NCBI GenBank assembly: GCA_947034885.2
Contig: OX344758.2
Coordinates: 18,441,067-18,505,066, forward strand
Reading direction: 5' to 3'
DNA: 64,000 nucleotides
DNA from: Thuidium tamariscinum
Lineage: Eukaryota; Streptophyta; Bryopsida; Hypnales; Thuidiaceae
The notes under the pieces are model-generated. The model was not told where the DNA came from, searched no databases, and was given only the letters and a program-made list of their open reading frames with translations. This document shows positions 24,901 through 35,298 of this stretch, one piece after another (position 1 is the first letter of the stretch; each line of letters begins with the position of its first letter). Both the position numbers and the translations under genes were made by a program.

Positions 24901-25563
24901 TCGTTGGAATATCAATTTAGAATTAAAATAAAAACTAACAACAACAAATAGTTAACTATTAGATTTCCGTTGATTTCTTTAGAATAGAACATTAACCAAC
25001 TAGGTAGACTAATTTAATTGCAGTATTTCCTAATTACCGGAGATTCAGGAATTAAAAGAATTACACAATTGAATTAACATTACATAACCTTTAGTTTCTT
25101 TTTAATCAGGACATAATTAATTGACCAACAACGTGAGAATTATTATGGATTAGATGGAGAGCCGGGATGATTTCGATGGCAAGGTTGTGGGAGAATATTT
25201 ACACATGATGATGTTTGACGACGGGACTATGGAGATTTATGCCGAGGAGGTAAACCGCTCACATTTGATTTTCATTCTCATTATTTTACTGTTAAGTTTC
25301 TTTTTACCAAATGCTTGGAATTAGATTTAGGCACAATATCATTTGATAGAATAGAGTAGAGTAGGAGTGCTTGGTTGAATTTTAGAATAGAATAGATAGA
25401 ATTATAACCACGAAATTAGATTAGAAACACTTAAAAGACGTGACTAAAAGAGTTCATTGCTTGGAAGGCTTTCTTTTAACACCCGATTAGAAAAAAAACT
25501 CGATTAGACACATGACCCGTGTGATAAACTCTTAGCTCTAGGGTGGAGTTAGGAGCGCTCACA
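21929..25563. mobile_element. Solo LTR of an LTR retrotransposon (3.6 kb)
   Basis: A long terminal repeat left after loss of the rest of the element. It begins TGTGAGC and ends GCTCACA, a 7-bp terminal inversion with the usual TG...CA. The 5-bp direct repeat GGTGG flanks it at 21924-21928 and 25564-25568. No second LTR and no gag or pol similarity are seen inside. At 3.6 kb it is a very long LTR. A TATA box near the middle gives a likely U3 of about 1.6 kb. There are two internal duplications, a 30-odd bp one near 23752/23845 and one near 24657/24772. It is younger than the LINE it sits in. Superfamily (Ty3 or Copia) cannot be told. Confidence 0.85.
23492..23498 (+). promoter_or_regulatory. 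TATA box of the solo LTR
   Basis: TATATAA stands in a locally GC-rich island (GGCCACGGG before, GGGCCCCCC after), unlike the surrounding AT-rich DNA. It marks the likely transcription start region and the U3/R boundary of the LTR. Confidence 0.6.
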
Positions 25564-25568
25564 GGTGG

Positions 25569-26671
25569 CAGAAACGTGTGAGAATTGCAGCTTCAAAATC
25601 CGGGCCCTAGCTTTTCGTCGGAATTGTGGCTGAATTATTTTTTGACCCAGACAGATGGGCTTGGGGGGATTTGGGCAAACTTTTGTCTTACACATCTAAA
25701 CTTGGGAGTTCTTTGCTCACAAACCGTGCTACTCTCGCAAAACCAATTCATACAAAGTGGCACGGGGATATGGCGGTAGGATACAAACCACGTTGGCATG
25801 AGGTATGGCACAAAGATTGGCCTCAAAAAGACGCTGGGTTCTTATGGTCAGTTTATCACTGTGCTGTAGCGGTCCATTGCTGGCGCAAGATTGCCAACCC
25901 CAACATTCCCACTTTATGTCAAAGCTGCCAAAGTGGAATTGATGAGACAATTCTCCACAGATTTCACCACTGCTCCAAGACTCGTTATGCTTGGAATTTT
26001 GCTCTTTTCATCTTATACCTCGCTCTAAAGCATAAGAGGATTTCTGGGCCCCCAGGAGACCGTTTCAGGGGTGTTCCCCGAAATTGTTCCCACTGCTGCA
26101 GACCAGCACCCTGCTGGTCTGAATTTTTGAATTTTGAAAAAAAAAATTAAAAATTTTTTTTTTCAAAAAACTTCAGAATGTATTAAAGAGAAAAAAAATG
26201 ATTTAAAAAAATATTTAATATTTAATTAAAATTAATAAAAAATTATTATTTTTTGACGTGGCAGTTGCTCGACCACATCAGCATCGCGTTCCCAGCGTTC
26301 CCAATGCGTTCCCAGCATCTGGGAACTCGCAATCTCTTATAGGAGTTGAAAATCCTCTTATGATTCCTCCTTCTGGTACTTGGCTTGCTCTTACATGGCA
26401 ACAGTGCCTACTCAGTTCATAATTACCCCGTCGTTTGGGCAAAGGTAATATGATGTGGTCACTGTTTCGGGGGTCAGTCATCTGGATTGCATGGCTTGAC
26501 AGGAATGCTATTTGCTTCAACAACGACCCATGGCCAGAGCAAAAACTTGAACGAGTCATATGGGAAGCCTACTTTGATCATGTTAGAGTAGCATGGTTCA
26601 AGACCACAAGACTATGCACTCTCTTTCCCGACAAAGAGGGCACTTTTCTTCGAAGATTCGACCACACCTAG
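25569..26671 (+). pseudogene. LINE ORF2 C-terminal part, split by a MITE
   Basis: The continuation of ORF2 after the solo LTR. It contains a zinc-binding reverse-transcriptase tail (zf-RVT type): KDAGFLWSVYHCAVAVHCW, then CQSCQSGIDETILHRFHHC. The frame runs into the MITE at 26031. After the MITE it resumes with MIPPSGTWLALTWQQC, a stop, then RLGKGNMMWSLFRG and WIAWLDRNAICFNN to a stop near 26670. The two sides are in the same frame if one copy of the TA target is counted, which supports the MITE boundary. Confidence 0.8.
26031..26362 (+). mobile_element. MITE copy M2, inserted in the LINE
   Basis: 332 bp. CATAAGAGGATTT at the left end is mirrored by AAATCCTCTTATG at the right. Internal marks are GTTTCAGGGGTGTTCC, CCCACTGCTGCAGACCAG, a long poly-A/T-rich middle, GACGTGGCAGTTGCTCGACC, and several GTTCCCA repeats before the right end. 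The target duplication is most simply TA (26033-26034 and 26359-26360). Confidence 0.88.
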
Positions 26672-27043
26672 TTACAAACCGACTTCTTTGGTGAGCGATC
26701 CCACCTTAAGATGAGCTGGCATCTCACTCATCCTAAGATGGGGTCATTCGCCTAACAATTTCTGGACTTTCTGTTCACCTGTCGTCACTCAGCCTTGTCA
26801 TTCTTGGGCCTCGGTGCTCTGCTACTGCTGTTGTTGTGGATTCCTACTCCGGCGCCCGCTCTTCTGCTCCGTTGTGCTTTAGTTTTGGCTGTTGGGACGT
26901 TAGTGTGGTAGTTCTGGTTTGTTATACAAAAAACAAAAAACAAAATTTTTTGCCGGGGCCTTGCCCTTGGTTCATTGTACCTTTTCCCCTTGCAATGGAA
27001 ATCGTCCATGTGTTTCAAAAACAAACAAACTATGCCCCCCTTC

Positions 27044-28339
27044 CACATCAACCATAGTCCTTAAAGGATTAATCACCAAATGGCAAAGTGTGTGTTCATT
27101 GTATGCAAAGAAATCTCAAAATCTCAAGTAGGATCCTACAAAGTTAAATTTGTCAAATTTGGTCAAATGAAATTTTGATACAAGGTTTGAGTATATCTCT
27201 TTGAGTGCTAATATAATTTTTTTTCAATTGGAATCTTGAACAAAAAGTTGTGTTGTTCCCCCAAAATTTAGGTAGTTGGTGAGTAAGTTGAGCATCTTTG
27301 AGGCATCTTTTCATAAAACTTTCATTGACTTTTGAAATTTGATATGTATAAAATTTATAAAATATGGCATAAATTGTCTAAAAATTTTAAGTCCTACTTC
27401 TCAAATCACAAACTAAGAAAAGTCAACATTTATTAGTTACATCAAAGAAATTTCAAGGAAAAAAGTTATTTTAACTTCAAGCCCTATCATCTTGCAATTT
27501 GTAAAGTCAAAGTTCTTTTCCCACATATTCCAAATGTTTGTATCTAATTTTTTACCATTTGAATTTTAAATAAAAAGTTCTTCATTGCTCAAGAAATCGT
27601 CAAAAAATGACAAGTGTATTGCCAATTCACTTAACTTCCTTGCATTGCAAAGTGATTTAGAATAAGCTAGGCTCTATTTTTGAATCTGAAATTTTGCTTG
27701 GATGTACCTAACAAGGTTTAGAAACCAATGGTCAAAATATCCAAATTCATCAAGAACAAAAGATTTAATTCAAGAGCACTCAAAATCTATTGATCCTATT
27801 TTGCAAATGAAAAATGAGTTGTTTCTCACTACAAATGTTGTTCTATCCATCTAAAAATGATTTTTCAATTCCACATTATTATTTTGTCTAAAATGATCTT
27901 CTAATTGTTCAAAATGATCATTTTGGTTCTTAAAGATTCAACAAATGGATAACAATTTCCTTTAAAAGACTTAAAAGTGAATTATAAAAATATTATTTTC
28001 TAACTTAATCCTAAACATTTTGTCCAACTTACAAACCATCTAAGGTAGATACTCCTAAAAGCGCCACTTATTCATACTACACCTAGTTATTGTAAATAGG
28101 TTGTTCAGATTTTCATACAATCTTATTGGCAAGTGAAAGCACATTCCAATGCACCAAAGAATGCAGGATTTGGATATCGTATGCAAAAGTTATTAACGAT
28201 CAAAGTCTGTTTCTGAAAGCGCCATCTATAGTCTGTGAACAAGACTAATTTTGGAAATGTATGCACACTATAGATGGCCTTTTTAGAAATGTGGTGCTTT
28301 TTGGGTGTACCTACCTTAAAGACACTAAAGTAGGAGGCT
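27044..28339. other. Gene-free AT-rich DNA
   Basis: It follows the LINE's 3' target duplication directly. I see no coding signal or RNA gene, only simple AT-rich sequence with weak resemblance to the other dispersed noncoding repeats. Confidence 0.5.
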
Positions 28340-28655
28340 CGAACTCCAACAAGGCATTTAGAACTAAACATCACTCAAAGGTACATTTCACTTTTTGCAA
28401 TATTCCAAAATGTACACACTATGTACATTCTAAGAGGTGGTCGCTTTTAGAGCCCTATGGCTTTCAATTTCAAAATTTCATAACTAATTCCACAAAGCTC
28501 CAAAAAATATGAAACAACTTGGGTTGGATGTCATTTCTTCTTGTCTTTCAAAGAAAATTTATTGAAAAATATTTCCAAATGTTTTTCCTCCCCAAAATTC
28601 AGCTTCAGCCTTAGGTGGTTGCTTTATAGACCTCCTACCTTAGGACTAATCTTTC
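28340..28655 (+). repeat. Dispersed repeat R1, well-preserved copy
   Basis: Closely matches 63340-63640, which is inverted. Landmarks are CAAAGGTACATTTCACTTTT, GGTCGCTTTTAGAGCCCTAT, AATTTCATAACTAATTCCAC, AAAATATGAAACAACTTGGG and TTCAGCTTCAGCCTTAG. A truncated relative lies at 29020-29125. It has no coding capacity. Confidence 0.85.
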
Positions 28656-29019
28656 AAACCATGTACTCAAATTGATTGAAATTTTTTCAAAATTTTTCAT
28701 GGTAGTCTTCTTCACCTTTGTAGTCTTGAAGCCAAAAAGTACGAAATATACATTAGTTTTAGACAATGCACTAAAAAAGGGAAGAAATTTTTGACAATTC
28801 CCCTTAAAAGACCTAGCAGTCCTTCAATTAGGAATTCATTCAATCCTAAACCCTTTGTAAGATACTAATATTGAGCAAATACCTTAATACTCATGCAAGA
28901 AAGGACACAAGGAAATAAGTTCAAAAACCACTCTATCTCAAAAATGACCTAATTCCTCAAGAATACATTATTTGTACATGTTACTTTTTCAAAATCTCAA
29001 CAATTTACAAACAATATAT

Positions 29020-29125
29020 AATTTAGGAGGTAGGCAACTTTAGAGGCCTAAACCATCTCAACTTCAAAATTTTATAACCAATTCCACAAAGCTCTAGAAA
29101 ATATAAAACAGATTGTGTAAGGTAG
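29020..29125 (+). repeat. Dispersed repeat R1, fragment
   Basis: Shares AACTTCAAAATTTTATAACC, AATTCCACAAAGCTC and AAAATATAAAACA with the core of R1. The rest of the unit is not visible. Confidence 0.5.
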
Positions 29126-29369
29126 AAACACCCATTTTCATCCCTATACTCATTCTTGGACACTAGAATGTCACTAAATCTGTCCATAATCATTCATTAA
29201 AGTGTCCTACAAATGTTTAATTCTAATTTGCAAAAGGAACTTTAAGACACATGTATAATTTTCTTTCACTAAAAATTGATTTCAACAAAAAAATTACATA
29301 TGCATCCAAAAAATTTAATTTCTTTTTTAAAATTCACTCGTCAATTCTCTAAAAACAATATTTCTACAA

Positions 29370-29428
29370 AAAAATACCTCCAAATATGCTGAATTGCTTA
29401 AACTGACGGTTTTTGGTGTTTCCACATA
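29370..29428 (+). repeat. Dispersed repeat R2, 3'-end fragment
   Basis: ATACCTCCAAATATGCTGAA and TTTTTGGTGTTTCCAC match the last 60 bp of the R2 copies at 14251 and 47678. Confidence 0.5.
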
Positions 29429-29949
29429 AAGATGTCAATTCCACTTCTGTTTCAGGAGAAATTTACAAAAAAAAAATTTGAAGCTGTTTAACCTCCAAAA
29501 CCCCAAACCACGAAATCCGGCTATTCTGCATAGCTTGACGACACACACGAAACAAAGAGAAAAAACGAACTGCGGAAAGAGAAGAGCCCGTGGCCCGAAT
29601 GGTACGCATCGCCTCAGACACAGCAAGAAATAGCACACGCAAGAAGAAACAGGGCAGCCTCCAACAAGAGAAAGGAAAATACAAATGCAGTCGGCACTCA
29701 CGGAAGAGCACACAAGGAACGACAGCATGCTGCGAAACTGAGGTAGGACCTCATCCACATGGATTCTAACACTGGATTCCAACTATTCCAACGGAAGTGA
29801 ACTCTCTCCGCTGCTGCATTGGTATGGCGCGGCTAGCAACTCCTATTTCTACCAAACACGGGGGTAGCAAAAGAGGACTTGGCTCCAGAGCTTGTGTTCC
29901 AACTGACTGATAGCAAAAGATTTCATCAAAATCATCGGCACCGGTGGGA

Positions 29950-30021
29950 TGCGTCTGCCGGGAGTCGAACCCGGGTCCATTGCTTGGAAGGCAATTATCC
30001 TAACCGTTGGACTACAGACGC
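29950..30021 (-). tRNA. trnG-UCC: tRNA-Gly (anticodon UCC)
   Basis: A 72-nt cloverleaf on the minus strand. The acceptor arm GCGTCTG pairs with CAGACGC, with discriminator A. The D-arm region holds the A-box-like TAGTCCAACGGTTAGGAT. The anticodon arm is ATTGC-CTTCCAA-GCAAT with UCC at the decoding position. The T arm CCGGG-TTCGACT-CCCGG provides the B box. There is no intron. It translates GGA (and by wobble GGG) codons. It lies about 0.7 kb beyond the 3' end of the CAND7-like gene, in a locally GC-richer island. Confidence 0.96.
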
Positions 30022-30732
30022 AAACCTGCACACCGCACTCACAGCAAGGAGCCGCAGGACTCCACAGGCTGAAGGTCATGAAGAAACGCGGCTCCACAGC
30101 CAACTAACAATCGACACCACCGAAGGAAACACTCACTCGCACTACACTGCAGTCCAATCGAAAACATCAATCACGACATGGCTCCCAAACCACTCGCCAA
30201 TACACACACTCGCGAGAAGAAGCAAACAGGAGTCGTGAAGGTCCAGGATGGTGCCTGATCAGTTGAAGCGTCAAGATATGGGAATACGAACCCAGGCACA
30301 ACTCCCGCCACCTCGGAAAGCGGCCTCCAAACAAAGAAAACGGACACCCAGGCGCAACGCACCGGCATCCAACCGGCACTACAAGCAAGTTGCAAGAAAA
30401 CAACGTGCTGACTAACCAGCAACCAAGTCCCCCAAACCTAATAACAGTCCCCCCGCTACTTAAACCTAACTACAATAGAACCCACCAATCACTCGAATGG
30501 AATACAACCAGGCTCGACCTGCTGTCTCATGGAGGAGGCGCTTCGACCACGAAGCCTCACGTCCTCGGCATGCTCGCACGTTAGGCCCAATTAAAAATAT
30601 CTAGCTCCGCAAAGTCAAACAGACGGCTTGCCTTGACATTGCCTTGACGTCGCCTGGCGAATCATCTTCCCAAGACAGAAACACAGCACAGCAGGCAAGC
30701 GGGACTACCCACTTCCCCGGCAATCCAACCCT
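30022..30732. other. Spacer between tRNA-Gly and the seven-transmembrane gene
   Basis: GC-richer than the flanking DNA on the far side of the tRNA. It must include the 3' UTR of the minus-strand CAND7-like gene. Several frames stay open for 60-120 codons on both strands, but none has recognisable motifs, and they overlap the tRNA or each other. Confidence 0.5.
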
Positions 30733-32028
30733 TCAAAGGTCGAACTCGTCGTCCTTCAGAGCCTCCAAGGCCGCCGCCTCCTCCTCGTCGTCGTCCAAAA
30801 CGAAGTAAGGGTTGTGCACCACCGGACGGAACTTGTAACCCGTGTAGATGTAGAACGCCAAATTCGCAGCCTCCTCCGCGAACTTGCTCGTCCAGCGGTA
30901 ACGGTACACGGTCACAGTGTACAACGCGAACACCACGATGCGCGTGAAGTAGATGTAGCTCACCACCACGATGTAGTACTGACGGAACAGAGTCAGCTTC
31001 ACCAAATTACGGGCCGCCTTGCCGTCCGTGCGAGACGCCTCGCGCAGGTGCTTGATCGACCACACGATCGGGAAAAGAACCGCGCAGCAACAGATGATGT
31101 CCAACAAAAGAAAAACCTGCTTCCACGTGAAAAAATCCTTCGTCGACGGACCGGCCTCGTCGTACACGATGAACGCCGTGTTCGCGAACACCTGCAGCGG
31201 AATCACAACCATCAACACCTTCTTCTCCTTGTCCTGCAGAAAAGGCTTCAGGAAAGACCAACCCGTCCCGATCAGCACGATCACGCTGAACAGAAGCAGA
31301 CCACGAAGGAAGTTGAAAATGTAGAACGCCACATCCCAACCGTGCGCGGTGCCGGTGCGCTTCACGTACTGCTTGTCCTCCGCCTCGCAGATCATGTTCA
31401 ACGCCTTCAACACCACCAACAGACCCATCAAAAAGTGGATGCGGTGCACCGACAGACGCTGGCTCCAGCACAAGTAGATCCAAATCCCAAGCAGCGCCAC
31501 GTTCGCCAAAAAGAACAAGAAGTACATCCGCGGAAGCTCCGTCTGACCCACAGGCAAAAAATCCTTGTACCCATTCTCCACGTTGTACATCGACGTCGTC
31601 ACGTCCATCGAGATCTCAGTCTTCACGCAGCTCTCGAAGAACAGGCTGTACTCGTTCGCAGAGTTCACCTGGTGCGACGTCGAGAACTTCTCCGTGTCGG
31701 CCAACGTGAACAGGGTGCGCATTGTCGCGCTGTCCAGGAGGCAGTTCTTCCCCTGTGCCTCCAAATTGCTCAGCACGGGCAACAGATCCTCCATGGTGGA
31801 CAGAAAGAATCCCATCCGGCTCCTATCGGCATCTGCCTCCTTCACCACCACATTTGACACATTAATCGCAACCTCACCACCCACCGAAAATCCGAACGTC
31901 TCAAACGGAATAATGGCACGCGCGTCATCCCTAATCTCCAAGTGCTTGATCTCCCCAAGCGCCGAAGGCAACGAGATCGCCACCAACACCACCACTAGCG
32001 CCCTTAGGAAACCATCCATCGCCCCCAT
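30733..32028 (-). CDS. CAND7: GOST-family seven-transmembrane protein (CAND6/CAND7, GPR107/108-like)
   Basis: A single-exon gene for a 431-residue Golgi/endomembrane seven-transmembrane protein of the GPR107/TMEM87 (GOST) family; the Arabidopsis relatives are the candidate GPCRs CAND6 and CAND7. I chose the Met of MGAMDGFLRAL, followed by a signal peptide (ALVVVLVAISLPSALG). An upstream in-frame Met at 32055 is possible. A lumenal domain of about 160 residues follows. Then come seven hydrophobic segments beginning at YFLFFLANVALLGIWIYLC, with family signatures WSQRLSVHRIHFLMGLL, HGWDVAFYIFNFLRG, GTGWSFLKPFLQ, DIICCCAVLFPIVWSI and FRQYYIVVVSYIYFTRIV. The cytosolic tail has YFVLDDDEEEAAALEALK, near-identical to what I recall of the plant orthologues. 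The frame is intact and codon use is GC-rich against an AT-rich background. Work on animal members points to roles in endosome-Golgi retrograde traffic; the plant role is less clear. Confidence 0.95.
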   Translation of the reverse strand: MGAMDGFLRALVVVLVAISLPSALGEIKHLEIRDDARAIIPFETFGFSVGGEVAINVSNVVVKEADADRSRMGFFLSTMEDLLPVLSNLEAQGKNCLLDSATMRTLFTLADTEKFSTSHQVNSANEYSLFFESCVKTEISMDVTTSMYNVENGYKDFLPVGQTELPRMYFLFFLANVALLGIWIYLCWSQRLSVHRIHFLMGLLVVLKALNMICEAEDKQYVKRTGTAHGWDVAFYIFNFLRGLLLFSVIVLIGTGWSFLKPFLQDKEKKVLMVVIPLQVFANTAFIVYDEAGPSTKDFFTWKQVFLLLDIICCCAVLFPIVWSIKHLREASRTDGKAARNLVKLTLFRQYYIVVVSYIYFTRIVVFALYTVTVYRYRWTSKFAEEAANLAFYIYTGYKFRPVVHNPYFVLDDDEEEAAALEALKDDEFDL

Positions 32029-32640
32029 GGTTACACTCCTTTCGACGCCTCCCACGAGGAATCACCACCAACCTAACCTCCCTTACACCACCAGCCTTCG
32101 CTCACAAAACGTCCTCCCCTCTACAAACACCGAAAATTTCACGAAAGGGATGCAAACCCAACTGAGATCCGGCGTTTGCACGCTCATCACCACCCTCGCG
32201 ACCTCACATTCACGGATCTCGTATTGAATCCCAAACCAAACCCTAGTATCCCGACCTGCTTCGTCTTCCACCCGTTTGGGCCTCCGAAAATTTCAAACTG
32301 TGCCGCGATTTCGGTGTGTCCTCTATCACAGGGTGTGGCAAGCCTCCGTCACGGCAGCCAGACTGAGAAATGGGACTAGAACTAAAGCGGGCCGGTGAGG
32401 TCCGTGGCTACAGCGGGGGAGGCTGCGAGGAAAGCAATGGAAGAAGGACACGGAAAGCAGGGAAGCTGCAGGCACGGGGATAGGGGCGCTTCGGCAATCA
32501 TGCAATAGGAGCCCCACTGATTGGGATTGCATTGGCTGGTGCTCTTCAATCAACGAGGTGAGAAGGAAATTGGGCTGGGCAATGTCCGAGGAGGAGGGGA
32601 TTTTGTGGAAAAAAAAGCATTGAAGAGAAGGGCAAAGCTT
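32029..32640 (-). promoter_or_regulatory. 5' leader and promoter region of the CAND7-like gene
   Basis: This GC-rich block lies directly upstream (to the right on the plus strand). It has several TGGGCT/GGCCCA-type motifs (for example TTGGGCTGGGC at about 32568 and TTTGGGCCTCC at about 32274). Such site-II-like elements are common in promoters of constitutively expressed plant genes. No clear TATA box was picked out. Composition falls back to AT-rich beyond about 32640. Confidence 0.45.
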
Positions 32641-32879
32641 GATGAGGAGGCACTTTTATTTTTGGTGCAAATCACAACCAGGAATTGTCCTATTCATTAA
32701 GGTAGGAGATTCTTAAATGGAGCAGGCATTCAAATGCAGCACCTCCCTAAACGTACACAGTTTGTATGGCTTACATAGTAGAACTATCCCCAACAGACTC
32801 TTTATTCATGCTAGTCAAATGACCAACATTACTCTTCTTCTCTCTTCTACGCAGTTTGTACATGCTGCTTTTTTATAGC

Positions 32880-33125
32880 CTTCAGCGATGTACAACATGT
32901 GTACCGATTTAAGGAGGTGTTGCATTTGAATGCCCTATGCATTTCAACTTCAGAATTTCATAACTAATTCCACAAAGCTCATAAAAATATGTAACGACTT
33001 GGCTTAGATGTCAATTTGACTTGTCTTTCAAGGAAAATTTATTGAAAAATATTTCTAGAAGTTTTACCTCCCTGAAATTCAGTTTCAGCCTTAGATGGTC
33101 CATTGTAGGACCTCCTACCTTAGTG
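32880..33125 (+). repeat. Dispersed repeat R1, copy
   Basis: Has AATTTCATAACTAATTCCAC, TTGTCTTTCAAGGAAAATTT, ATTGAAAAATATTTC and TTCAGTTTCAGCCTTAGATG in the R1 order. Confidence 0.8.
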
Positions 33126-34966
33126 GGGCACGTAATTTTACCTTATGTAGGGAAAATCACGTAATTGGGCATTATGCATTTTTCATCCAAGTTGTTCATT
33201 CTTGTCCATGGCTTACATCGGGCAATTGCCACTCATCATTGGAAATTGTAGTAAACAAAGAACCTTCTCATCGACCCTTTGTTTAGGGAGATCCCCTCTT
33301 CTTTGAACATTGCCCTATACAAAATCCCCAACAAAGAATAGCATTATTTGGTGTAAACTACTTGTTATTAGGGAAAAATGAAAAGATTGTGATTGGATGA
33401 AGAATGTGTATTGTAATGCCCAATTACACAAGAAAAATCACATAATCAACCAAGAAACCCAAATTATGGGGCAAAGTTCAATAGGGAAATGAATAGAACA
33501 TTTTCGACCACTAATTTTATATTGCTTAAGTCCATCCTAAATTTGTATATTATTGTGGGTACTACAAATTACAAAGAAATTGTTTTGTTGTTGTAAAAAT
33601 GTTTTAGATAGAGTCTATGGATGTGTAAGTTACTTTGAAGGATGCCTTCCCACTATGTTGCCAACCCCAAGTTCCATTAAATTCATAAAATCTTATTGGT
33701 GAAGAATAAGAAATTAGGACTTGGAGCTTCATTCTACAACCTAAGTCCAAAGTGGCCCACATCATTGGAAGCCCTGTCTATGAAATCACTTTCTAAGAGT
33801 TTTAAAATCAAAGAAATAAAGCTTAGAGGTCAAATTGGATTAAGCAAAAAAAAGATATCCAACATGGCCAATAAGTCCCAATAATTTTATTGAATATAAA
33901 ATGAAGAAAAAATCATCATATAAAGCATCTTAGTGGGTTGAAATTACCTCTAAATTTGTTTGGCACATTTTAATACTAGAAGTATTTCAAAAATGAATTT
34001 TGTTTTTTTTTCCTTCCCCCCCCCCCCCCCCTATTTGGGGGATTACTTAATTGCTATGTACTATTATATATGAGACAAGTCAAAACTCAAAGTTGTAAGT
34101 TTGGTCTTCACGCTATGAAGTCTAAAATTTCATATTAAATATTTTATATTCATCTTTTACATCCAAAGAGCTTTGGATTTTGCCTTGGTAGAAGACTTAG
34201 AGGATTCAAATGTGGGTTATAAAGTGAATAGTCTTTAGACAAAGATTAGGGTATACATCATATTCATATTTTTTAGTCTTTCTGAATTAAGATATAACAA
34301 CCTATTGTAAACCATTTTGCCAATTGTATTCCTACTTACGTTTTGTTGAGTGTGTATAAGCCTTTGAAATTTTAGATAGAAATAAATAGGAAAATAGTTG
34401 GAAAAATGATCTAGAATAGGTTTGCCTTACAAAGCTCTAAAGTTTTGAGGTAGTAGCTATGGAGTGCTCTAAAATTGTCCTCACCTTGATCATTTTTACT
34501 GTAAATAAATTAAAATATGAAATTTCCTTTTATGCTATAGGATGCATTTAGACATTTTGGCATACTCCACTTCAACCCCTCGAGGACCAAGGTCCTTATT
34601 TGCCAAAAAAAACACTCAAATTTGTCATTTCTATTGCAAAGATTGCAAAAATTTGGGAACTATTTTTTTCAGCATATAATTGTAGGATCTTTTACCTTAC
34701 TAGTATGAGAATGTGTAGTATAGATTTCAAAGATTTTGACCAAAAAAATTTCAAGATTTCTACATTTAAAGTAAAATAAACAAGATTTTTTGCAAGTTGT
34801 AGGACTAGACTATTTGACCTAGAACTGTCTTAACTTAAATTGTTCATCCTCTACAAAATTTTGAAGTTTAAATCTATATGCTAGTAGGGAATTAGATTGA
34901 GAATCTACAAGAAAAAAACCTTAATTTTTATCCTTTAAATTTTGTTTAAATAGAAGTAGATACAAG
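33126..34966. other. Gene-free AT-rich DNA with a 16-base C run
   Basis: I see no gene. A homopolymer of 16 C lies at 34016-34031. The stretch about 34570-34760 (TTTGCCAAAAAAAACACT, TAATTGTAGGATCTT) resembles 57110-57250, so another old dispersed repeat is present. Confidence 0.5.
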
Positions 34967-35298
34967 CATAAGAGGATTTATGGCCCCTAAGAAGACTGTT
35001 TCAAGGTTGTTCCCAAAAATTGTTCCCACTGTTGTAGACTAGTCCCATGTTGGTCTGAATTTTTGAATTTTGAAAAAATTAAATTAAATTTCTTTTTTCA
35101 AAAAACTTCGAAATGTTTAAAAAAGTAAGAAAATGAATTTTTTTTTAAATTTCAAGAAAATATTTTTTAAATGTTAAATAATTAATTAATTAGTATTTTC
35201 TAATGTGGCAATCGCTCGACCACATCAGCACAGTGTTCCCAAAGTTCCCAACGTTTGGGAACTTGCAGTCTTGTAAACCAACTAAAAATCCTCTTATG
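34967..35298 (+). mobile_element. MITE copy M3
   Basis: 332 bp, the same length and orientation as M2. CATAAGAGGATTT opens it and AAATCCTCTTATG closes it. Internal AATGTGGCAATCGCTCGACC and CCCAACGTTTGGGAAC match the family. It is collinear with M2 throughout. Confidence 0.88.

Larger units (their letters stand above)
15950..27026 (+). mobile_element. L1-type LINE with nested insertions, 17-bp target-site duplication
   Basis: A plant L1-type non-LTR retrotransposon. The 17-bp direct repeat AAACTATGCCCCCCTTC at 15933-15949 and 27027-27043 brackets it. The order inside is GC-rich 5' UTR, ORF1, ORF2 (endonuclease, reverse transcriptase, C-terminal zinc-binding part), then a 3' UTR ending in A-rich CAAAAACAAAC. 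ORF1 and ORF2 overlap by ATGA at 18521-18524. After insertion it was itself interrupted by a solo LTR (21929-25563) and a MITE (26031-26362). Without these the LINE is about 7.1 kb. Several stops and frameshifts show it is dead. The exact, long duplication suggests moderate age. Confidence 0.92.

Noticed and set aside
21929-25563. DNA transposon with short inverted ends
   Set aside because: The 7-bp inversion with TG...CA and a 5-bp duplication fits an LTR better, and no transposase or longer inverted repeat is present.
29879-30238. A 119-codon plus-strand frame
   Set aside because: It runs straight through the tRNA-Gly gene and has no domain.
30814-31857. A 347-codon open frame on the plus strand
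   Set aside because: It lies exactly opposite the CAND7-like gene, and its His/Arg/Gln-rich product is the mirror of that gene's GC-rich codons.
34016-34031. 16-base C run as a possible quadruplex or regulatory site
   Set aside because: A single homopolymer in empty DNA, with length prone to sequencing error; no supporting context.
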